Below, in pieces: positions 6,335 through 13,445 of a stretch of 15,823 nt of DNA (the stretch's first letter is position 1; each line of letters opens with the position of its first letter). The notes beneath the pieces were generated by a model, which was not told where the DNA came from, ran no database searches, and worked only from the letters and a program-made list of their open reading frames with translations. The position numbers and the translations under genes were made by a program. Source of the stretch: Rhodobacteraceae bacterium UBA2553 (lineage in GTDB: Bacteria > Pseudomonadota > Alphaproteobacteria > Rhodobacterales > Rhodobacteraceae); assembly GCA_002340515.1 (NCBI GenBank), contig DDMF01000136.1, positions 2,691-18,513 of the forward strand. The letters run 5' to 3'.

Positions 6335-6835
6335 ATGGCCGAGTATAAAGATCCGGAAAACACAATCCTTTTGGAACTCAAAGATGGCACTGTTGTCATC
6401 GAGCTTCTGCCCGATGTGGCCCCCAAACACTGTGAGCGTATGAAAGAATTGGCGCGTTCGGGGGCCTATGATGGCGTTGTGTTTCACCGCGTCATCTCTG
6501 GCTTCATGGCACAGACCGGTGACGTGAAGAACGGGAAAGACCCGATGATGATGCGCCATGCAGGCACCGGCGGGTCGGATCTTCCTGATCTTCCAGCAGA
6601 ATTTTCCAAACTGCCCCATGATCGTGGCACCATTGGTGCGGCGCGTTCGGCCAACCCGAACTCGGCCAACAGCCAGTTTTTCATCAACTTCAGCGACAAT
6701 AACTTCCTCAACGGTCAATACACTGTTTATGGACGCGTGACATCGGGCATGGATCTTGTGGATGCAATCGCTGTTGGCGAGCCACCCGCAGATCCGGACC
6801 TGATGGTGTCGGTTAAGGTCGCCGCAGATGTCTGA
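6335..6835 (+). CDS. ppiB: Cytosolic cyclophilin-type peptidyl-prolyl isomerase
   Basis: A 166-residue single-domain cyclophilin that catalyses cis-trans isomerisation of prolyl bonds. It has FHRVISGFMAQTGD with the catalytic arginine, the GGSDLPDLPAEF insertion common in bacterial members, and NSANSQFFINF followed by NGQYTVYGRV of the substrate groove. There is no signal peptide. The start at 6335 has AAGGAGG six bases ahead; an open frame extends further upstream to 6173, but it overlaps the pgk start and has no such site. Its last eight bases overlap the start of a second cyclophilin gene, so the two are translated as a coupled pair. Confidence 0.95.
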   Translation: MAEYKDPENTILLELKDGTVVIELLPDVAPKHCERMKELARSGAYDGVVFHRVISGFMAQTGDVKNGKDPMMMRHAGTGGSDLPDLPAEFSKLPHDRGTIGAARSANPNSANSQFFINFSDNNFLNGQYTVYGRVTSGMDLVDAIAVGEPPADPDLMVSVKVAADV

Positions 6836-7466
6836 TAAACCCACAAAAGATATCCGGACGTTCTGGGTGGCTTTTCTTGCGGGCGTTGCCGTGGTTGTTG
6901 GATTTGCGGTCTATACCTTATGGCCGCAAACCTACGAGCCTAACGCAGCGGTTGCCCAAGACGGCTTTCCCCAAGTGGAACTGACCATTGCGGGTGAGGC
7001 AAACGGCAAGGTCTTGATCACCCTGCGCCCAGATCTTGCGCCAAAGCATGTTGAGCGGATCCTGAAACTTGCCCGTGACGGCAAATATGACGGCATCATG
7101 TTTCATCGTGTGATCGACGGCTTTATGGCCCAGACCGGTGATGTTCAATATGGTCGTGTGAATGGGCAAAACCCTGAACGCGCGGGCATGGGGGGATCTG
7201 ATTTGCCAGATCTTCCGGCTGAATTCACCGACGAGCCTTATGTGGCTGGTGTGGTTGGCATGGCCCGGTCGCAAAGCCCGAACTCGGCCAACAGCCAGTT
7301 CTTTATCATGTTTGCCCCCGGTCCTTTCCTCGACGGTCAATACACTGTTGTGGGCCAGGTGGCCGAAGGGTTTGACGTGGTTCAGGCGATCAAAAAGGGC
7401 GAAGGCCCCAATGGTCAGATGATTGGGGCGGCTGATGTAATGGAAAGCATGCGCGTGGTTGAATAA
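6828..7466 (+). CDS. Membrane-anchored cyclophilin-type peptidyl-prolyl isomerase
   Basis: A 212-residue cyclophilin with an N-terminal membrane segment (about residues 12-32, FWVAFLAGVAVVVGFAVYTLW) and a domain from about residue 48. The motifs FHRVIDGFMAQTGD, GGSDLPDLPAEF and NSANSQFFIMF are intact, so it should be active. No convincing signal-peptidase site lies close to the hydrophobic stretch, so I infer an inner-membrane anchor with the enzyme facing the periplasm. The ATG lies eight bases inside the preceding gene, with AAGG nine bases ahead. Shared protein and DNA stretches with the preceding gene point to tandem duplication followed by gain of an anchor. Confidence 0.93.
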   Translation: MSDKPTKDIRTFWVAFLAGVAVVVGFAVYTLWPQTYEPNAAVAQDGFPQVELTIAGEANGKVLITLRPDLAPKHVERILKLARDGKYDGIMFHRVIDGFMAQTGDVQYGRVNGQNPERAGMGGSDLPDLPAEFTDEPYVAGVVGMARSQSPNSANSQFFIMFAPGPFLDGQYTVVGQVAEGFDVVQAIKKGEGPNGQMIGAADVMESMRVVE

Positions 7467-7482
7467 CCCACAATAGCTCAAA

Positions 7483-7501
7483 CCCGCGTGAGCGGGGCTT
7501 T
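7483..7501 (+). terminator. Weak hairpin after the cyclophilin pair
   Basis: CCCGC (7483-7487), loop GTGA, GCGGG (7492-7496), followed only by GCTTTG. It may attenuate transcription into the DUF3179 gene, but the T-tract is poor. Confidence 0.3.
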
Positions 7502-7503
7502 GC

Positions 7504-7549
7504 GGGGCCTTCTCTCTCTGTCACGGTGTGATCAGCGAGAGGAGGCCCC
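7504..7549 (+). promoter_or_regulatory. Hairpin burying the Shine-Dalgarno of the DUF3179 gene
   Basis: GGGGCCTTCTCTC (7504-7516) can pair over 13 consecutive positions, with one G-T wobble, with GAGAGGAGGCCCC (7537-7549). The 3' arm contains the complete ribosome-binding site GAGAGGAGG, and the ATG follows at 7551. A small TCAC/GTGA stem can form inside the 20-base loop. Such a structure should strongly hinder initiation unless something opens it, for example ribosomes arriving from upstream or a melting event. Confidence 0.6.
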
Positions 7550-7550
7550 A

Positions 7551-8525
7551 ATGCGTTTATACCTCACAGCAATGATCGTGACCCTTGGCCTGTGGTCGCA
7601 GGAGCTGCGTGCCGACCCGAATTTTTGGCAGCATGAATTTCCAAAAACGGATTTTAGCCAAACCAGCGTTCCCAATTGGAACGAGATCCTGTCAGGGGGG
7701 CCCGGCCGCGATGGGATACCAGCTTTGTCCAGCCCCGGTTTCATCCCTGCTGTGGACGAGGTGCGACTTGGCGCGCGCGAACCTGTCATCACTTTGGAAA
7801 TGGAGGGCGAGGTTCCTCGGGCCTATCCCATTCGCTATCTGACATGGCATGAGATCGTGAATGATACAGTGGCAGGGGTGCCTGTCGCCGTCACATTTTG
7901 TCCGCTTTGCAATTCAGGTTTGGTTTTTGACCGACGTGTCGCGGGGCAGGTTCTGACGTTTGGCGTTTCCGGCAAGCTCAGAAATTCTGACATGGTCATG
8001 TATGACCGTGAAACGGAAAGCTGGTGGCAACAGGCGATCGGCACCGGCATCGTTGGCGTTCACACGGGGGCCGAGTTGACCCAACTGCCAGCATGGATGG
8101 AAAGCTGGTCGGAATTTGCACGGCGCAACCCCAATGGTCTGGTCATGGATGAACCAGGTGCAAACCGATCCTATGGGCGCAACCCATATGTCAGCTATGA
8201 CAGTCGCAATCGCCCCTATCCGTTTTTCAACGGCGAGCTTCCTCCGCACGGCATTCCAGCCTTGGCGCGTGTTGTGCGTGTTGGGGACAAAGCATGGCCC
8301 GTGTCGCGATTGGCAGAAGAGGGTGAGGTAAGCGAGGCTGGTGTCACAATAAGTTGGGCCGGTGGGCAGGCGTCCGCGCTTGATGCGGCTCGGATCGCAA
8401 ATGGCCGAGATGTGGGAACCATCCGCGTGCGAGACGGCGCAGGCAAAGACGTTCCGCATGACGTGTTGTTTGCCTTCGCCTATCACGCGTTTTGGCCCAA
8501 TGGAACATGGATGCTTGGAAAGTAG
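7551..8525 (+). CDS. Secreted DUF3179 domain protein
   Basis: A 324-residue protein with an N-terminal signal peptide (MRLYLTAMIVTLGLWSQELRA, likely cut near residue 21) and the DUF3179 region after it. The signature is VTFCPLCNSGLVFDR (CPLCNS at 117-122), preceded by AYPIRYLTWHEIVND and followed by GVSGKLRNSDMVMYDRETESWW and AFAYHAFWPNGTW. The paired cysteines hint at metal or redox chemistry, but I know of no settled biochemical function for the family. The ATG at 7551 follows AGGAGG by five bases; a GTG at 7488 in frame is a less likely start because it adds a non-signal leader and lies within the upstream hairpins. It follows the cyclophilin genes after 84 bases and converges on trpE. Confidence 0.88.
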   Translation: MRLYLTAMIVTLGLWSQELRADPNFWQHEFPKTDFSQTSVPNWNEILSGGPGRDGIPALSSPGFIPAVDEVRLGAREPVITLEMEGEVPRAYPIRYLTWHEIVNDTVAGVPVAVTFCPLCNSGLVFDRRVAGQVLTFGVSGKLRNSDMVMYDRETESWWQQAIGTGIVGVHTGAELTQLPAWMESWSEFARRNPNGLVMDEPGANRSYGRNPYVSYDSRNRPYPFFNGELPPHGIPALARVVRVGDKAWPVSRLAEEGEVSEAGVTISWAGGQASALDAARIANGRDVGTIRVRDGAGKDVPHDVLFAFAYHAFWPNGTWMLGK

Positions 8526-8533
8526 CTGAGTTA

Positions 8534-8633
8534 AAGCGTTTCCAGTTTTCATTGAAGCATCTGTCATCGCTTTTTGCGTTTGAGCGAAGCGAAAGGCAGC
8601 GAGTAAGCGACACAATGTGAACTGGAAACGATC
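8534..8633. repeat. 100-bp imperfect palindromic intergenic repeat, copy 2
   Basis: Inverted copy of 2841-2940, the same length and about 83% alike by eye. Terminal inverted repeats CGTTTCCAGTTnnCATTG are present at both ends and the core TGAGCGAAGCG is kept. It begins eight bases after the DUF3179 stop. TA dinucleotides flank it on both sides (8532-8533 and 8634-8635), which might be a target duplication, although copy 1 does not show this. Confidence 0.8.
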
Positions 8634-8653
8634 TAACATATTGGGAAACCAAT

Positions 8654-8685
8654 AAAAAAGAGCGCAAAGATCATCGCGCCCTTTT
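8654..8685. terminator. Bidirectional terminator between DUF3179 gene and trpE
   Basis: AAAAG-A-GCGC (8656-8665) pairs with GCGC-C-CTTTT (8676-8685) around a ten-base loop, with one mismatch. The A-run before and T-run after make it usable from both strands. It is placed exactly where the plus-strand DUF3179 gene and the minus-strand trpE gene converge, 20 bases from the trpE stop. Confidence 0.8.
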
Positions 8686-8705
8686 GTGAATTCTATGTGC
8701 AAAAA

Positions 8706-10217
8706 TCAGTTGCCACGCCGCTGACTGAACATCCCAGCGCTTTCGGCCGCCGCCCGGATGGCTTTGGATTTATTGACAGTTTCCTGATATTCAGCCTCGG
8801 GATCGCTATCATAGACAACGCCGCCCCCGGCCTGAATATAAAGCTTTTCATCTTTCACAATTGCGGTGCGCAGCGCGATACACATGTCCATATCGCCACC
8901 AGCGCTGAAGTACCCAAGACCGCCGCCGTAAATCCCGCGCTTCTCAGGTTCCAGCTCGTCGATGATTTCCATCGCGCGCACTTTGGGTGCCCCGGACACG
9001 GTGCCTGCAGGCATGCCCGCGAAATAGGCATCCAGCGCATCTTTGTCTTCGTGAAGCTCGCCCACCACGTTCGAGACGATGTGCATCACGTGGCTGTACC
9101 GCTCGATAATGAACTCTTCTGTCGGGCGCACCGTGCCGATTTTGGCGACACGTCCCACATCGTTGCGCCCCAGATCCAAAAGCATCAAATGTTCAGCCAG
9201 TTCTTTTTGGTCGGCCAGCAAATCCAGCTCATAGGCTTTGTCTTCTTCGGGGGTTGCCCCACGTGGGCGTGTGCCTGCAATGGGTCGAATGGTGACTTCG
9301 CGATCAAAGACACGCACCAGAATTTCCGGGCTTGCACCGACAACCTGAAACCCACCAAAGTTGAAATAGAACATAAAGGGCGACGGGTTGGTGCGCCGCA
9401 AGGACCGATACAAAGCAAATGGGGGCAGGGGGAAATCCTGAACCCAACGCTGGCTTGGCACCACCTGAAAGATGTCTCCTGCTTTGATGTATTCCTTGGC
9501 GCGGTCGACCGCCGCCAGATAATCGTCTTTGGCGAAGTTTGACGTTAACGGGCCAAGCTCTGCAACGTCACCAAGATCGCGACTTTCGCCGGTGGCGGCG
9601 CGTTCCAGATCCCGCAACGCATCCATGACACGTTCAGCGGCTTGGGCATAAGCCGCTTTGGCGCTCAGACCAGAGCTTACAAACGCAGGGGCCACAAGCG
9701 TGACTTCACCTTTTACGCCGTCCAATACCGCAACCACAGACGGGCGCATCATAACGGCATCTGGAAGCCCCAGAGTATCTGGGTTCACATCCGGCAAATG
9801 TTCCACCAAGCGGATCATGTCATAACCAAGATACCCAAACAGCCCCGCGGAGGCCGCCGGCAGGTCGTCTGGCAGATTAATTTCACTTTCGGCCAAGACG
9901 GTTCTGAAACTATCCAGTGGATCGCCCGGCATCGCCTCAAACCCATCCGCATCAAACCGCGCTTGTCGGTTGATCCGAGCGCTGTCACCGCGGCACTCCC
10001 AGATCAGATCAGGTTTCATCCCAACGATAGAATAGCGTCCACGCACTTCGCCACCGGTCACACTTTCCAACATGAAACTGTCGCGACGTGCTTCCGTCAG
10101 CTTCATCATTAAGCTTACGGGCGTATCCAAGTCGGCTGCCAGACGGGTGTAGACCACCTGGTTTTTCCCGGCATTCCAACCGGCTTCAAAAGCGTCAAAT
10201 GACGGGGTGAGAGCCAT
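8706..10217 (-). CDS. trpE: Anthranilate synthase component I
   Basis: This 503-residue protein makes anthranilate from chorismate, using ammonia supplied by the TrpG glutaminase, as the first step of tryptophan synthesis. The C-terminal chorismate-binding domain is complete: PIAGTRPRG (312-320), HLMLLDLGRNDVGRV (343-357), GTVSGAPKVRAMEII (405-419) and IQAGGGVVYDSDPE. The N-domain LESVTGG (50-56) corresponds to the tryptophan feedback site of TrpE, favouring it over PabB. AAGGAG precedes the start by five bases, and those bases include the stop codon of ppiD, so the two genes form an operon. No trpG follows; a terminator does. No tryptophan attenuator is seen, as expected for a gene in second position. 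Confidence 0.95.
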   Translation of the reverse strand: MALTPSFDAFEAGWNAGKNQVVYTRLAADLDTPVSLMMKLTEARRDSFMLESVTGGEVRGRYSIVGMKPDLIWECRGDSARINRQARFDADGFEAMPGDPLDSFRTVLAESEINLPDDLPAASAGLFGYLGYDMIRLVEHLPDVNPDTLGLPDAVMMRPSVVAVLDGVKGEVTLVAPAFVSSGLSAKAAYAQAAERVMDALRDLERAATGESRDLGDVAELGPLTSNFAKDDYLAAVDRAKEYIKAGDIFQVVPSQRWVQDFPLPPFALYRSLRRTNPSPFMFYFNFGGFQVVGASPEILVRVFDREVTIRPIAGTRPRGATPEEDKAYELDLLADQKELAEHLMLLDLGRNDVGRVAKIGTVRPTEEFIIERYSHVMHIVSNVVGELHEDKDALDAYFAGMPAGTVSGAPKVRAMEIIDELEPEKRGIYGGGLGYFSAGGDMDMCIALRTAIVKDEKLYIQAGGGVVYDSDPEAEYQETVNKSKAIRAAAESAGMFSQRRGN

Positions 10218-10226
10218 GGGAACTCC

Positions 10227-12068
10227 TTAAGGGAATTGTGCGTGGATTGCGTTGATCACTGGGCGGTTGAGCGTTACACCCGCCTCGGCCTGCAAGGCAC
10301 GCGCGAAGGCGCTCTCCACATCAAGCCCCAATTCTTGGGTGCTGTTTTCGGTGAACTGCTCTTTGATGGCGTTGGCGTCATCGCTGGTTTGATCTGCGGG
10401 GGTGATACCGTCCAGACGCACCAGAATTACGTCACTGACGCTTGGGATGATGCGCCAATCGGTTGCAGCCATGTCGAAGACCTCTGTCATGAAAGCAGGC
10501 GGTGTTCCCTCAACAAACGCGTCGCGGCCCTGTTCGACTTCTACAATTTCGACCAAACCGAGCGATGAAAGACTTTCGCCAGACTGCAAATCGGGGACCA
10601 TGCCTTCTGCTTGTTTGGCCAGCAATGCCAACCGTTTATCGGTTGCCCAGCCCGCCAGTATTTGATCAGAAACCTCTTTCTGTGTCTGCAGACGCGGTTC
10701 GTCAATTTTGTTGACGCGAGCAGCAAAGACGCCGCCATCTGCCATCAAAGTGATTTCGGGGAAATCCCCTTCGACTGCTTCACTGACGGCCTCGCGGAAA
10801 CTGTCATAAGCGGCGATACCTTCGCTGTTGCCGTCGGTCCAACGGATCGAGGCAAGACGCATTTTGTGACTTTGGGCGAGCTCTTCCAACGTTGCCCCAC
10901 CTGCGAGCAAATCATCGAGTTCTGCGATCATATCATTGACTTGGCGGCGGGCGGTATCGGCGGCCAACTCCCCATGCAGCTCTTCCTTAGCAACCTCAAA
11001 GCTCGTTTCACGCGCCGCCAAAATGGCGTTCATGCGGAATAAAGCAGGACCAAGATTGCTGTCAGCGGGGCCCGCAACGCCCGGTTCAGTAAGCGAGAAG
11101 ATCGCATCAGCGGCTCCGCCAAGCTCTTCTTTGGAAAGATCGCCCAGATCAATGTCTGCCAAGGCTAGATCCCGCTCGTCGACAAGGTCTTCAAAGGTTT
11201 TTTCACCGGCTGCGATAGCGTCAGCAGCGGTTTGTGCCTCTTCTTGCGATCCAAAAACAAGACGCTCGACCATCCGGCGTTCAGGTACAACAAATTCATC
11301 CAGACGTTCTTTATAAAGCGCCTGAAGATCTTCTTCGCTCACCGAGATCCCTGGGATTAAATCTTCTGGATCCAACCACACATAGGTGACCTCTTTTGTT
11401 TCGGGCAACGTGAACTGTGCAGTGTTTGCCTTATAATACGCCGCAAGCTCATCGTCCGTGGCGGCGGGCAGCTCGGTCGCTAACGCAGTCATGGGCAAGC
11501 TAGCCCATGTAAAACTGCGCGTCTCGCGTGCGTAACCATAAAGGGCATCCACATAAGCAGATGCCGCGGTGGTGCCATTGGCCACAGCCGCTTGTAACAA
11601 TTGCCGAGCCACTTCAGAACGCAAAGATGCCTCAAACTGGGCCGCTGTCATGCCGGATTGATCAAGCGAAAATGAATAGGCCTCGCGGTCAAACTTGCCA
11701 TCAATGCCTTTGAAAGCAGCAATCTCTACAATCCGATTTCGAACCTGAGCGTCCCCGACAGACAGGCCCAATCGAGCTGTCTCGTTCTCAAGCGCAGTTG
11801 AGGCCAGCAATCGGCCAAGAACTTGCTGGTCGATCCCAAATGCTTGCGCCTGAGCGAGTGTCATCGTTTGGCCCGTTTGCGCAGAAAAGGCCCGCAGCTC
11901 TGCGTTTAGGTCTCGTGCATAACGCTGTGCGTCAATTTCTTTGTCACCAACGGTTCCAATCGATCGCGCCGAGCCGCCAAAATTGGTTGATCCAAAGCCT
12001 ACAAGCCCAACCATAACAAGGGCCATAAGGCCCCATCCGAAGGTGCGCGAAATCTTTCCGGTTGCCAT
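10227..12068 (-). CDS. ppiD: PpiD-like periplasmic folding chaperone (SurA_N / parvulin architecture)
   Basis: A 613-residue inner-membrane-anchored chaperone with a single N-terminal membrane segment (about 11-27, GWGLMALVMVGLVGFGS) and a large periplasmic part. The SurA-like chaperone region spans about 35-200 (SIGTVGDKEIDAQRYARDL, QQVLGRLLASTALENETARLGLSVGD). A parvulin-like domain lies about 255-360. The usual histidine at the first strand of active parvulins is not seen (RRMVERLVF there), so catalysis is doubtful; the PpiD family often lacks it. AAAGGA precedes the ATG by seven bases. It is the first gene of a pair with trpE and has a candidate promoter upstream. The family assignment is sound; the symbol follows the architecture. 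Confidence 0.88.
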   Translation of the reverse strand: MATGKISRTFGWGLMALVMVGLVGFGSTNFGGSARSIGTVGDKEIDAQRYARDLNAELRAFSAQTGQTMTLAQAQAFGIDQQVLGRLLASTALENETARLGLSVGDAQVRNRIVEIAAFKGIDGKFDREAYSFSLDQSGMTAAQFEASLRSEVARQLLQAAVANGTTAASAYVDALYGYARETRSFTWASLPMTALATELPAATDDELAAYYKANTAQFTLPETKEVTYVWLDPEDLIPGISVSEEDLQALYKERLDEFVVPERRMVERLVFGSQEEAQTAADAIAAGEKTFEDLVDERDLALADIDLGDLSKEELGGAADAIFSLTEPGVAGPADSNLGPALFRMNAILAARETSFEVAKEELHGELAADTARRQVNDMIAELDDLLAGGATLEELAQSHKMRLASIRWTDGNSEGIAAYDSFREAVSEAVEGDFPEITLMADGGVFAARVNKIDEPRLQTQKEVSDQILAGWATDKRLALLAKQAEGMVPDLQSGESLSSLGLVEIVEVEQGRDAFVEGTPPAFMTEVFDMAATDWRIIPSVSDVILVRLDGITPADQTSDDANAIKEQFTENSTQELGLDVESAFARALQAEAGVTLNRPVINAIHAQFP

Positions 12069-12100
12069 GGTTCAATCCTTTTTCATCACGGGTCTTTGGG

Positions 12101-12129
12101 GTTTTAGGTCAGCAATGAGAGAATGCCAA
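12101..12129 (-). promoter_or_regulatory. Candidate sigma-70 promoter of ppiD-trpE
   Basis: Minus-strand TTGGCA (12124-12129, five of six), 17-base spacer, TAAAAC (12101-12106, four of six), in the 72-base gap between the aminotransferase stop and the ppiD start. The leader would be about 25 bases. Confidence 0.5.
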
Positions 12130-12140
12130 GCGGAGTTGGC

Positions 12141-13322
12141 TCAGGGACGAAAATCAATCAGACGTGTAAGGAAAGTTGTGATGCCGGCTTGGTCGATATT
12201 GGCAAAGGCAACGCGTATCTGGCGCGCGCCATCTGCATCGCCTTTTGGGGTAAACATTGTGCCGGGCAAAGCCAGAATGGCGGATTTCTCAACTAGCGCC
12301 CGTGCAACTTCGTCCGATGGTTGAGAAAACGGATGCTGTAGATAGGCGAAATAAGCGCCACAGCCTAAAAGAGACCAGCCCGTTGGGGCCACTTGCGAAA
12401 ATCCGTCACGAACGGCTTGCGCACGTGACAGGATTTCGCGGCGTTCACCCGCAAGCCAATCACCCAGGTTTCGCATGCCCCAAAGGGCTGCATGTTGACC
12501 AAGTTGGGCTGGGCAAATTGTAACGGAGTCCAGGAACTTTTCGATCTGCGCCATGCGATTTCTTGATGTCACAATCGCGCCGACTCGGTGGCCGGTTAGT
12601 CGGTAAGCCTTTGAAAAACTGTAGAGTTGAATGACGGTGTCGCTCCAATCTGGATCGTGAAACAGTTGATGGGGGGGCGCATTTTGGCTGTGAAAATCTC
12701 GATAGGTTTCGTCGATGATCAGTGCCAGATTTCGGGCCCGGGCGAGGTCGCGGAATTGGGCAATCAACTCCGCAGGGTATTCTACGCCTGCCGGATTGTT
12801 CGGAGTCACCAGCACAATTGCGCGGGTTTTATCCGTGATTAGCGCCGCTGCTTTCTCAGGGTCGGGAAGAAGGCTTGTCCCCGTGGCAAGAGGAACGGTT
12901 TTAACCCCGCCCATATCCATCCACATTTTATGGTTGAAATACCAGGGTGTTGGAAGGATCACCTCATCTCCGGCGGCGGCTAATGTCGCGAGTGCTGCGC
13001 AAAAGGCCTGATTGCACCCTGATGTGATCGCCACATTTTCGGCCGCTATTTCTCCACCGTAGGCGCGACTGAATTGCAAGGCGACTTCGTCTCGAAGTGC
13101 GGGCAATCCTAAAACGGGGCCATAAAGATGTGCTTCCGGAAGGTTGAGCGCTGCGTCGGCAATGGCTTGGCGCAATGCTTGCGGAGGCGGGTCAACGGGG
13201 GCAGCCTGACTGACGTTGATCAAGGGAAGGTCGGCAGAGAAAGTCTTTCCGTCAACCCAACGACGTGCCTCCATGACGGGGGGTGGGACAGTCGCGGAAA
13301 AGTTGGGATTTACGGGGAGCAT
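12141..13322 (-). CDS. Class I/II PLP-dependent aminotransferase
   Basis: A 393-residue fold-type I aminotransferase. Motifs in order: HLYGPVLGLPALRDEVA (65-81), TSGCNQAF (100-107), NNPAG (175-179), DETYRDF (204-210), SFSKAYRLTGHRVG with the pyridoxal-phosphate lysine Lys238, and the carboxylate-binding arginine region RQIRVAFAN near the C-terminus. It should transfer an amino group between an amino acid and a 2-oxoacid; the substrate cannot be told from sequence. I place the start at 13322 (MLPVNPNFSA), with GAGG five bases ahead; a longer frame back to 13409 runs into the tyrS terminator. It is next to ppiD-trpE but has its own candidate promoter, so a link to tryptophan synthesis is not implied. 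Confidence 0.9.
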   Translation of the reverse strand: MLPVNPNFSATVPPPVMEARRWVDGKTFSADLPLINVSQAAPVDPPPQALRQAIADAALNLPEAHLYGPVLGLPALRDEVALQFSRAYGGEIAAENVAITSGCNQAFCAALATLAAAGDEVILPTPWYFNHKMWMDMGGVKTVPLATGTSLLPDPEKAAALITDKTRAIVLVTPNNPAGVEYPAELIAQFRDLARARNLALIIDETYRDFHSQNAPPHQLFHDPDWSDTVIQLYSFSKAYRLTGHRVGAIVTSRNRMAQIEKFLDSVTICPAQLGQHAALWGMRNLGDWLAGERREILSRAQAVRDGFSQVAPTGWSLLGCGAYFAYLQHPFSQPSDEVARALVEKSAILALPGTMFTPKGDADGARQIRVAFANIDQAGITTFLTRLIDFRP

Positions 13323-13350
13323 CAAGGCCTCATTCCATTGGTTTACCGCG

Positions 13351-13379
13351 ACCGTAGCAACACCTAAAAACATCGGCAA
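13351..13379 (-). promoter_or_regulatory. Weak candidate promoter of the aminotransferase gene
   Basis: Minus-strand TTGCCG (13374-13379), 17 bases, TACGGT (13351-13356). It lies just after the tyrS terminator and about 29 bases before the chosen ATG, which supports the shorter start. Confidence 0.35.
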
Positions 13380-13391
13380 TCGTTCCGAGAC

Positions 13392-13425
13392 AAAAAAAGC
13401 CCAAGACAATTGTCCCGGGCTTTTT
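13392..13425. terminator. Intrinsic terminator downstream of tyrS
   Basis: AAAAAGCCC (13394-13402) pairs with GGGCTTTTT (13417-13425). Inside, GACAATTGTC (13405-13414) is itself a perfect palindrome that extends the stem. Read on the minus strand it ends in a run of T residues 21 bases after the tyrS stop. It is symmetrical enough to act on both strands. Confidence 0.88.
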
Positions 13426-13445
13426 ACATTGGCGTTTCGGAGCGA

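Noticed and set aside
7914..8702. 262-codon minus-strand ORF across the DUF3179 gene
   Set aside because: It is a shadow of the DUF3179 gene and runs through the repeat and terminator; no recognisable motif.
8697..9542. 281-codon plus-strand ORF within trpE
   Set aside because: Antisense shadow of trpE, whose domain is complete and well conserved; no motif or ribosome site.
13323..13409. 29-codon extension of the aminotransferase
   Set aside because: It overlaps a candidate promoter and the tyrS terminator; family members begin near the MLPVNPNF start, which has its own GAGG.
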